Shown here piece by piece: positions 6,118 through 12,531 of a DNA stretch of 17,349 nt. Positions within the stretch are counted from its first letter, which is position 1, and each line of letters starts with the position of its first letter. The DNA comes from Syntrophaceae bacterium UBA2192 (GTDB lineage Bacteria > Desulfobacterota > Syntrophia > Syntrophales > UBA2192): the NCBI GenBank assembly GCA_002327315.1, contig DCVI01000065.1, forward strand, positions 22,293-39,641, written 5' to 3'. Position numbers and translations under genes: made by a program. The notes beneath the pieces are model-generated. The model was not told the origin of the DNA. It was given only the letters and a program-made list of their open reading frames with translations, and searched no databases.

Positions 6118-7415
6118 CGCCCACGGAAGCCGGCCTCTACGGGTTTGTCATCCTGATTGCCCTCATGTTCCTGAAGATCCCCGTGGGCTTCGTCATGGCC
6201 CTCGTGGGCTTTGGGGGTTTTGCCTTCCTCGTATCCTGGGACTCGGCACTGCAGCTCATGGCACAGGATTTCTTCTCCATCTTCGGGTCTTACAACCTTA
6301 CGGTCATCCCGCTGTTCGTCCTCATGGGGCAGGTTGCCCACCACGCGGGCATCAGCGGGAGGCTCTTCAACGCGGCCCACAAGTTTCTGGGGCACCTGCG
6401 CGGGGGGCTCGCCGTGGCCACGATCGGCGCCTGTGCGGGGTTTTCGGCCATCTGCGGCTCCACGAGCGCCACAGCGGCCACAATGGCCTCGGTGGCCCTG
6501 CCGCAGATGAAGAAGTACAACTACGACCCGGCGCTGGCAACGGGGGTTGTCGCCGCAGGCGGGAGCCTCGGGATCCTGATCCCGCCCAGCACGATCTTCA
6601 TCATCTACGGCATCCTGACGGAGCAGTCCATCGGGAAGCTCTTCCTGGCGGGTGTCTTCCCGGGGATCCTCATGGCTCTTCTGTTCATCGTCACGATCTT
6701 CATCTGGACGTGGATCAAGCCGGAGCTGGTCACACCCGCCCCGAAAGCGACCTTCCGGGAGAGGCTGGCCTCTCTTGCGGGCGTCATCGAAACCTTTAGC
6801 CTTTTTGCCGCCGTCATGGGCGGCCTCTTCATGGGGATCTTCACGCCCACCGAGGCCGCCGCCGTGGGCGCCTTCGGGACGATTCTCATCGCGCTGGCCG
6901 GCCGGAACCTGACCTGGAAAGGGTTTGTCCAGGCGCTCAATGAGACGACGCGGGTCTCCTGCATGATCCTCGTCATCGTGGCGGGCGCCACGGTCTTCGG
7001 GCATTTTCTCGCCGTCACGCGGATCCCCTTCGACGTGGGATACTGGGTGCGCGAGCTGCCGCTCTCGCCGAATATGATCATGGCCGTCATCATCTTCATC
7101 TACCTCATCATGGGCTGCCTCATGGACTCGCTCGCCATGATCACGCTCACCATTCCCATCTTCTTCCCCGTCATCACGTCCCTGGGTTTCGACCCCATCT
7201 GGTTCGGAGTGATCATCGTCGTCGTCACCGAGATGGGCGTCATCACGCCGCCCGTAGGGATCAACGTCTACGTCGTGGCCGGCGTGGCCCGCGACGTGCC
7301 GCTCCACGTCATCTTCAATGGCGCGCTCCACATGCTCTTGGCCCAGCTCGCCACGGCGATCCTTCTCATCCTCTTTCCGCAGATCGCCCTGTGGCTGCCG
7401 GCGATGATGCAGTAG
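6114..7415 (+). CDS. dctM: DctM-type large permease subunit of TRAP transporter
   Basis: The 433-residue integral membrane protein is the transport subunit of the TRAP system and matches the usual DctM length (about 425-435). It is hydrophobic throughout, with about 11-12 predicted helices. Recognisable segments are the N-terminal FLKIPVGFVMALVG and the Ser/Thr/Ala-rich CAGFSAICGSTSATAAT. Others are GGSLGILIPPSTIFIIYG, GIFTPTEAAAVGAF, and the C-terminal GVITPPVGINVYVVAGVA. The start ATG at 6114 overlaps the dctQ stop, which fixes it and implies coupled translation. An earlier in-frame start at 5952 would only read dctQ out of frame. A strong hairpin with a T-run 92 bp after the stop may end the operon. 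Confidence 0.95.
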   Translation: MTPTEAGLYGFVILIALMFLKIPVGFVMALVGFGGFAFLVSWDSALQLMAQDFFSIFGSYNLTVIPLFVLMGQVAHHAGISGRLFNAAHKFLGHLRGGLAVATIGACAGFSAICGSTSATAATMASVALPQMKKYNYDPALATGVVAAGGSLGILIPPSTIFIIYGILTEQSIGKLFLAGVFPGILMALLFIVTIFIWTWIKPELVTPAPKATFRERLASLAGVIETFSLFAAVMGGLFMGIFTPTEAAAVGAFGTILIALAGRNLTWKGFVQALNETTRVSCMILVIVAGATVFGHFLAVTRIPFDVGYWVRELPLSPNMIMAVIIFIYLIMGCLMDSLAMITLTIPIFFPVITSLGFDPIWFGVIIVVVTEMGVITPPVGINVYVVAGVARDVPLHVIFNGALHMLLAQLATAILLILFPQIALWLPAMMQ

Positions 7416-7432
7416 GGCCGGACGATCAAAAC

Positions 7433-7460
7433 TTGCAATTCAGAAGAGATCGATTAAAAT
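7433..7460 (+). promoter_or_regulatory. possible promoter upstream of the antiporter gene
   Basis: TTGCAA (7433-7438, 4/6), 16 bp, TAAAAT (7455-7460, 5/6), followed by an A-run. Transcription would start near 7467 and put the hairpin at 7507-7539 inside a leader of about 110 nt. Confidence 0.4.
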
Positions 7461-7506
7461 AAAAAAAGGTCCGGGGTTGCATCCTCGGAGGTGTTTGGGA
7501 TGATCG

Positions 7507-7545
7507 GGCCGCCATCTGCCGTAAAGGCAGGTTGCGGCCTTTTCT
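7507..7545 (+). terminator. strong hairpin plus T-run between dctM and the antiporter gene
   Basis: GGCCGC-CAT-CTGCC (7507-7520), loop GTAAA, GGCAG-GTT-GCGGCC (7526-7539) forms a nearly continuous 14-bp stem, followed by TTTTCTTT. It reads as a Rho-independent terminator on the plus strand. It either ends dctPQM or, if the promoter at 7433 is real, acts as an attenuator in the antiporter leader. It also overlaps an alternative TTG start at 7532, arguing for the ATG at 7577. Confidence 0.7.
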
Positions 7546-7576
7546 TTCGCAGTTCGATGCGCTCAAGGGATGGACC

Positions 7577-9553
7577 ATGTTTTTTCTGCACGACATTCTT
7601 CTCATCATCGGGCTCTCCGCGGCCGTGCTCTACCTCTGTCACCGGCTCCAGATCCCGGTTATCGTGGGCTTTCTCCTGACGGGCCTGCTCACGGGCCCCT
7701 ACGGCTTTCGCCTGGTCGGGGACATCAAGGCGGTCACGGAGCTCTCCGAGATCGGCATCATTGCCCTGCTCTTCACTATCGGCCTGGAATTCTCCTTTAA
7801 GAATCTTGCCGAGATCCGTCGCACGGCGCTCATCGGCGGGACCTTCCAGATGGCGCTCACGCTCGCGGCAGCGGCGGGGGTGGCCTATGCCCTTGGCCAG
7901 CCCTGGCGTCAGTCCGTCTTCATCGGGTTTCTCACGGCCCTGAGCAGCACCGCCATTGTCATGAAACTCCTTCAGGACCGGGCGGAAGTCGAATCCCCGC
8001 AGGGAGTGAATGCCCTGGGTATCCTGATCTACCAGGACCTCATCGTGGTCCCCATGATGATCCTCCTGCCCTTCCTGGGCGGGACGGCCCAGGTGTCGCA
8101 GGAAAACCTCCTGCTCCTTCTGGCCAAGTCCGCCGGCGTCGTTTTGTTCACGATTGTTGCCACCCGCTGGGTCGTGCCGTGGATTCTCCACAAGGTCGCC
8201 CGGACCCAGAGCCGGGAGCTCTTCCTGCTCACCACGGTTTTCATCTGTCTTGCCGTGGCGTCGCTGACCTATGCGGCCGGGCTTTCGCTGGCGCTGGGCG
8301 CCTTCCTGGCCGGGCTCGTCATCTCCGATGAATACAGCCATCAGGCCATGGGGGACATCCTTCCCTTCCGGGATATCTTCGCGAGCTTTTTCTTCGTCTC
8401 CGTGGGCATGCTCCTCGATCTGGGGTTTCTTGTCCGGCATCCCGCCTACATCCTGACCATTGCCGGAGGGATCATGTTCCTCAAGGCCCTCGTGGCCACG
8501 GGGTCTTCCCTGGTTGTCGGGCTCCCGCTGCGGGCCTCCGTCCTCGTGGGGCTTGCGATCTGCCAGATCGGCGAGTTTTCCTTCATCCTTGCCGAAACGG
8601 GGAAAAGCCAGGGACTACTCTCGGGCGATCTCTACCAGGAATTCCTGGCCCTTTCGGTCGTCACCATGATGGCGACGCCCTTTCTTTTCCGGTTTTCACC
8701 CCGGATCGCCGATGCCCTGACCCGCCTGCCTCTCCCCCGCCGCTGGAAGCGGGGGACCACACACGTCCACGGCGCAAAGCGCTTCCACGAAAAGGATCAT
8801 CTCATCGTCATCGGGTTCGGCATGACGGGAAGAAACATCGCAAAGGCAGCCCGGGAAACGAAGATCCCCTATGCCGTACTGGACTTGAACCCCGATCGGG
8901 TCCGTGACGAGAGGGAAAAGGGCGAGCCCATTTTCTATGGCGACGCCACCCACGAGCCCGTGCTCGCCCACGTGAACATCCGCCAGGCCCGGACGCTCGT
9001 CATTGTCATCAACGACGCCGCCGCCGCCAGGAGAATCACCGCAATCTCCAGGAAACTCAATCACAGGCTGCACATCATCGCCCGAACCCGATTTCGCGAA
9101 GAGATCACGCCCCTCATGGACCTCGGCGCCAACGAGGTCATCCCCGAGGAATTCGAGGCCTCCGTGGAGATCTTCAGCCGAATTCTCTCGCGATACCTTA
9201 TTCCGGAGGAAGAGATCCACCGCTTCGTGGAAGAGATCCGCGCGGACGGGTACGCCATGTTCCGGAATCTCTCCAAGCACGCGACATCGTGCCCGAACAT
9301 CGGAGCCTGCATGCCCGACATGGACCTGCGCTCGCTTCGGGTCCACGGGACATCTTCCCTGGCCGGTAAGACGATCGCCGAGGCAAAGCTGGGGAGCCAG
9401 TACGGGGTCACGGTTCTCGCCGTGAGGCGCGATGCGGAGATCTTTTCCATCCCGCAGGCGGACCTCGATCTTCAGCCCGAGGACATCCTCTTCATCGTCG
9501 GTCCGCCCGAGAAGATCATGGACCTCGAGACGGTTCTCCGGGGAGAGAAATAA
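7577..9553 (+). CDS. Kef-type CPA2 cation:proton antiporter with TrkA-N and TrkA-C domains
   Basis: This 658-residue inner-membrane protein should exchange K+ (or Na+) for H+. Residues about 1-380 form a Na_H_Exchanger domain with a dozen or so helices. It contains VGFLLTGLLTGPYGF, LSSTAIVMKLLQDR and the KefB/C-like LGAFLAGLVISDEYSH, with Asp251 in the SDEY segment. Residues about 406-545 form a TrkA-N/RCK Rossmann domain with GFGMTG (Gly413-Gly418) and an acidic LDLNPD that favours NAD(H). Residues about 582-657 form a TrkA-C ligand-binding domain. A Cys pair (Cys572, Cys578) lies in the linker. ATG 7577 was chosen because AAGGGA lies just upstream and the protein then starts directly at the first helix. 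An in-frame TTG at 7532 falls inside a hairpin. Ion choice cannot be read from sequence. Confidence 0.92.
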   Translation: MFFLHDILLIIGLSAAVLYLCHRLQIPVIVGFLLTGLLTGPYGFRLVGDIKAVTELSEIGIIALLFTIGLEFSFKNLAEIRRTALIGGTFQMALTLAAAAGVAYALGQPWRQSVFIGFLTALSSTAIVMKLLQDRAEVESPQGVNALGILIYQDLIVVPMMILLPFLGGTAQVSQENLLLLLAKSAGVVLFTIVATRWVVPWILHKVARTQSRELFLLTTVFICLAVASLTYAAGLSLALGAFLAGLVISDEYSHQAMGDILPFRDIFASFFFVSVGMLLDLGFLVRHPAYILTIAGGIMFLKALVATGSSLVVGLPLRASVLVGLAICQIGEFSFILAETGKSQGLLSGDLYQEFLALSVVTMMATPFLFRFSPRIADALTRLPLPRRWKRGTTHVHGAKRFHEKDHLIVIGFGMTGRNIAKAARETKIPYAVLDLNPDRVRDEREKGEPIFYGDATHEPVLAHVNIRQARTLVIVINDAAAARRITAISRKLNHRLHIIARTRFREEITPLMDLGANEVIPEEFEASVEIFSRILSRYLIPEEEIHRFVEEIRADGYAMFRNLSKHATSCPNIGACMPDMDLRSLRVHGTSSLAGKTIAEAKLGSQYGVTVLAVRRDAEIFSIPQADLDLQPEDILFIVGPPEKIMDLETVLRGEK

Positions 9554-9676
9554 GTGAGACGTGTTAGGTGTCGTGTGTTATGTGAAGAAAGCGTCATGGC
9601 GAGATAGCAAACAATCGCCGCATAAACCCGCCAATCCGCATGGTCCATCAATCACGACATCTCACATCGAAGAGAT
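9554..9676. other. convergent spacer with degenerate GTGTTA-type repeat
   Basis: Directly after the antiporter TAA there is a stretch of GTGTTAGGTGTCGTGTGTTA (9561-9580) made of imperfect repeats. GTGTCGTG (9568-9575) can pair with CACGACAT (9653-9660). A weak 5-bp hairpin ATCTC/GAGAT (9659-9676) lies at the glgB end. No strong terminator is visible for either convergent gene. Confidence 0.4.
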
Positions 9677-11731
9677 CTATTTTTCAAGGCGCAGGACAAG
9701 AGCGGTGCGAGTGGGCAGGTAGGCGAGAATCTCATGACGCCGATCGGGCTCCTTCCCTTCCGGCTGCGTGAAATAGACCTGGTCCGGCTCGAGGCGCCCG
9801 TGACCGCCATAGATTTCTGCGTCGCTGTCCACGGCCAGGCGGTACTGCCCGGGCGGCGCGTCGATCCGGTAGCCGTCATAGCTGCGGGACGGGTGGAAGT
9901 TGAAGAGGAAGAGGTGCCCTGCCCGCTCGAAGGCGAGGACCTTGGTTTCGTTGTGCTCATGCAGGAGGCGGGGATTCCCTGATCCCAGGAGATGGACCCG
10001 CCGGGCCAGGCTCACCGTGTCGACGTCGAATCGTGCGAGCTTCCGATAACGCAGGGTCCCGTCGTCCACGAGGCTCCACTGGCGTCTTGCGTACTTGTAG
10101 GACCAGCCGTTTCCCTCCCGGGGAAAATCGATCCACTCGGGGTGGCCGAACTCGTTTCCCATGAAATTCAGATAGCCGTTGCCCGCCGTGGCGAGCGTCA
10201 CGAGACGGATCATCTTGTGCAGCGCCATCCCCCGGTCCACGCGGATGTTGTCGCGGAAGATGCTCATGTCCGTGTACATGTCGGCATCGATCATCCGGAA
10301 GATGAGGGTCTTGTCTCCCACAAGGGCCTGGTCATGCGATTCGGCGTAGCTGATGGTCTTTTCATCGTGCCGCCGGTTGTTGAGTTCGTGCCACAGCCGA
10401 CCCAGGGGCCAGTCCTCGTCGGCCGTCTCCTTGGTGAGCCGGATCCAGTAGTCGGGGACACCCATTGCGAAGCGGTAGTCGAACCCGGTCCCGCCCTCCA
10501 CTGCGGGCACGGCCAACCCCGGCATGCCGCTCACGTCCTCGGCGATGGTAAGGGCATCGGGCCGCACATCGTGGATCACGCGGTTTGCCAGGGCCAGGTA
10601 GGCCAGGGCGTCCTCGTCGACGCTCGTGTTGAAATAGTCCTCATAGGACTGAAAGGCTTTCCCCAAACCGTGGTGCAGGTAGAGCATGCTCGTCACGCCG
10701 TCCAGGCGGAACCCGTCGAAACGATACTCGTCGAGCCAGAAGCGACAGTTGGAAAGCAGGAAGTGCAGCACCTGGTGTTTCGCGTAATCGAAGCACCGCG
10801 AATCCCAGCCCTCGTGACGGCCCCGAGGGCCCTTGTGGAAATACTGATGGAGCGTGCCGTCGAAACGGCCGAGCCCCTCCACCTCGTTGGAGGCGGCATG
10901 GGAGTGGATGAGGTCCATGACCACGCAGAGCCCCTCGGCATGGGCCGCGTCGATCAGTTCCTTGAGATCCTCGGGAGGGCCGAAACGCGACGAGGCGGCG
11001 AAGAAACTACTGACCTGGTAGCCGAAGGACCCGTAGTAGGGATGTTCCTGGATCGCCATGAGCTGGATGACATTGTATCCGGCGCGGACGATGCGCGGCA
11101 GGGTATTTGTTGTGAACTCGCGGTAGGTGCCGATGCCTTCCTTCTCCTGGGCCATGCCCACATGGGCCTCGTAGATGAAGGGCGGCTGAGTTGGACACCG
11201 GAATCCTTCCCGCCGCCATCGATAAACGGCAGGCGGGTCCCAGACCTGGGCATTGAAGATGAGGGTTTGGGGATCCTGCACGACGCGCCGGGCCCACGCC
11301 GGGATGCGGTCGCCATGCCCCCCGGGCCAGTGCACCCGGAGTCGGTAGAGATCGCCGTGGGCCATCGCATCCGGGGAAAGGCGGATCTCCCAGACGCCGT
11401 CGGCCCCCTCCAGCCGCTGCAATGCGAAGGCCCGTTTCTCCCGCCAGTCCGTCATTTGCCCCACCAGGAACATGCCCGTTGCATTCGGGGCCCACTCCCG
11501 CAAGACCCACTCGCCGCCCCGTCGGTGCAGGCCGAAATATTCGTGCCCGCTGGCAAACTCGGCAAGGCTCATCCGTCCGCCCGTGAGGCGCTTCTCGATC
11601 TCGTCGACACGGCGCAGTCGCCGTGTGAGCGCTTTGCAGTAAGGTCTCAGGAGCGGGTCTCTCCCAACCAGCTGTTCTGCGATTTTCTGCAGCCTTCTGG
11701 CCGCCGCCCCCGTTTCGGATTCCCTGTTCAT
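9677..11731 (-). CDS. glgB: 1,4-alpha-glucan branching enzyme, GH13_8 type
   Basis: The 684-residue protein transfers alpha-1,4 glucan chains to 6-OH groups, making branch points in glycogen in the cytoplasm. Domains are an N-terminal helical segment, a CBM48-like domain (about 60-155; VLREWAPNATG), the GH13 barrel (about 185-540) and a C-terminal all-beta domain. Catalytic residues are intact: nucleophile Asp344 in DGFRLDGVTSM, acid/base Glu398 in TIAEDVSGMP, third Asp467 in YAESHDQ, and region I MDLIHSH. The motifs YEAHVGMAQEKEGIGTY and YFNTSVDEDALAYL resemble the eukaryote-like GH13_8 subfamily rather than E. coli-type GH13_9. The start is ATG 11731 with GAGG 6 nt upstream; an in-frame GTG at 11743 lacks a ribosome site. 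It is divergent from the MarR gene. Confidence 0.93.
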   Translation of the reverse strand: MNRESETGAAARRLQKIAEQLVGRDPLLRPYCKALTRRLRRVDEIEKRLTGGRMSLAEFASGHEYFGLHRRGGEWVLREWAPNATGMFLVGQMTDWREKRAFALQRLEGADGVWEIRLSPDAMAHGDLYRLRVHWPGGHGDRIPAWARRVVQDPQTLIFNAQVWDPPAVYRWRREGFRCPTQPPFIYEAHVGMAQEKEGIGTYREFTTNTLPRIVRAGYNVIQLMAIQEHPYYGSFGYQVSSFFAASSRFGPPEDLKELIDAAHAEGLCVVMDLIHSHAASNEVEGLGRFDGTLHQYFHKGPRGRHEGWDSRCFDYAKHQVLHFLLSNCRFWLDEYRFDGFRLDGVTSMLYLHHGLGKAFQSYEDYFNTSVDEDALAYLALANRVIHDVRPDALTIAEDVSGMPGLAVPAVEGGTGFDYRFAMGVPDYWIRLTKETADEDWPLGRLWHELNNRRHDEKTISYAESHDQALVGDKTLIFRMIDADMYTDMSIFRDNIRVDRGMALHKMIRLVTLATAGNGYLNFMGNEFGHPEWIDFPREGNGWSYKYARRQWSLVDDGTLRYRKLARFDVDTVSLARRVHLLGSGNPRLLHEHNETKVLAFERAGHLFLFNFHPSRSYDGYRIDAPPGQYRLAVDSDAEIYGGHGRLEPDQVYFTQPEGKEPDRRHEILAYLPTRTALVLRLEK

Positions 11732-11784
11732 TGGACCCCTCACCGTTTTCGCATCCCCGCACGCATTCGGCGATGCCTGATAGC

Positions 11785-11812
11785 ATCATACAGAAATTGC
11801 TCTTTTGTGCAA
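11785..11812 (-). promoter_or_regulatory. possible glgB promoter
   Basis: On the minus strand TTGCAC (11812-11807, 3/6) and TATGAT (11790-11785, 5/6) are 16 bp apart. The start would be near 11778, about 47 nt before the glgB ATG. It lies back-to-back with the marR promoter, with 32 bp between the two -35 elements. Confidence 0.4.
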
Positions 11813-11844
11813 GACTCCGGACAAGACGCCTTTCGCACGACGGG

Positions 11845-11873
11845 TTGACAATCCATGCAATTATTTGTATACG
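11845..11873 (+). promoter_or_regulatory. strong promoter of the MarR gene
   Basis: A perfect TTGACA (11845-11850), 17 bp, then TATACG (11868-11873, 4/6). It stands out because it lies in a markedly AT-rich patch (about 11855-11888) within GC-rich DNA. The ribosome site AAAGGAGG is only 4 nt before ATG 11910. Confidence 0.6.
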
Positions 11874-11877
11874 AATT
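11864..11877. promoter_or_regulatory. candidate MarR operator overlapping the -10
   Basis: The 14-bp sequence ATTTGTATACGAAT is a palindrome with one mismatched pair, centred on GTATAC. It covers the -10 element and is flanked by A/T runs. The position and form suit autorepression by the adjacent MarR protein, which is inference. GntR-family sites can look similar. Confidence 0.4.
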
Positions 11878-11909
11878 TTATTATCCAACTCGTCGAAAAA
11901 GGAGGCCTT

Positions 11910-12434
11910 ATGGCGGCGGACAAGACCCTCATCGGAGAGATCAACGGCAACGTCAGACACCTCATCCAGCTTCTGCAGACCCGCTCCAAGAAGATCCGCA
12001 AGGACACGGGCATCACGGGTCCCCAGCTTCTGGCCATGAAGACCCTTTTCGAGTCACCCGACCTGAGTATCTCGGAGCTCGCCCGCCGTATTTACCTGCA
12101 CCCGGCAACGGTGGTCGGGATCGTCGACCGGCTCGAGGGGCAGAGTTTTGTCAAACGAAGGCGCTCGAAAGAAGACCTCAGGCAGGTCAACGTCAGGCTG
12201 ACCGCGAAAGGCAAGGGCGTCCTGCGAAAAGCCCCCGGGGCGGCAGGGACCTCCGCGCTGAGCGGGTTGGAAGCACTCCCGGACAAAAAGCTCAAACGCC
12301 TCTCCGTCAGCCTCTCGCAGCTCGTCCGGATTCTCGAACTCTCGGCGAAAGGGCCCGTCACAAAACGCCGCAGGGGCCGTCCCCGAAAAGAAGAGTCCAT
12401 GCCCGGCAAGCGAAGAGGCAGAAAATCCTCGTAA
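11910..12434 (+). CDS. MarR-family regulator with C-terminal AT-hook-like tail
   Basis: The 174-residue protein has a MarR winged-helix domain. A helical dimerisation segment (about 5-33) is followed by the wHTH (about 36-102) with SISELARRIYLHPATVVGIVDRL as helix-turn-helix. KRRRSKEDLRQVNVRLTAKG forms the wing. The segment at 105-148 is shorter and more degenerate than usual. The tail is strongly basic and contains KRRRGRPRK (Lys152-Lys160), with the RGRP core of an AT-hook at 155-158. A second basic patch GKRRGRK follows (166-172). AT-hooks bind the minor groove of AT-rich DNA and are uncommon on MarR proteins. ATG 11910 was chosen for the near-perfect AAAGGAGG site. It is divergent from glgB and 97 bp upstream of the TreZ-like gene on the same strand, so it may regulate both. 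Confidence 0.88.
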   Translation: MAADKTLIGEINGNVRHLIQLLQTRSKKIRKDTGITGPQLLAMKTLFESPDLSISELARRIYLHPATVVGIVDRLEGQSFVKRRRSKEDLRQVNVRLTAKGKGVLRKAPGAAGTSALSGLEALPDKKLKRLSVSLSQLVRILELSAKGPVTKRRRGRPRKEESMPGKRRGRKSS

Positions 12435-12531
12435 CCCGGGGAGCACTCCCGTTCAACGATCCTTGAAACCTCCGAAACCATGGGCTTCGTGACGGCTGCA
12501 TCGTGCGGAAGACGAACCGGGGAGGTCGGAC

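Noticed and set aside
5820..7331. 503-codon minus-strand open frame opposite dctQ/dctM
   Set aside because: Its Asp/His/Arg/Gly-rich translation mirrors the hydrophobic codons of the TRAP permease; no domain or ribosome site.
7454..8440. 328-codon minus-strand frame opposite the antiporter
   Set aside because: Charged antisense image of the membrane domain; no supporting signal.
9992..11848. 618-codon plus-strand open frame opposite glgB
   Set aside because: It is antisense to a branching enzyme with intact catalytic motifs, and its translation has low-complexity His/Val/Gly/Glu-rich composition typical of GC-rich shadow frames.
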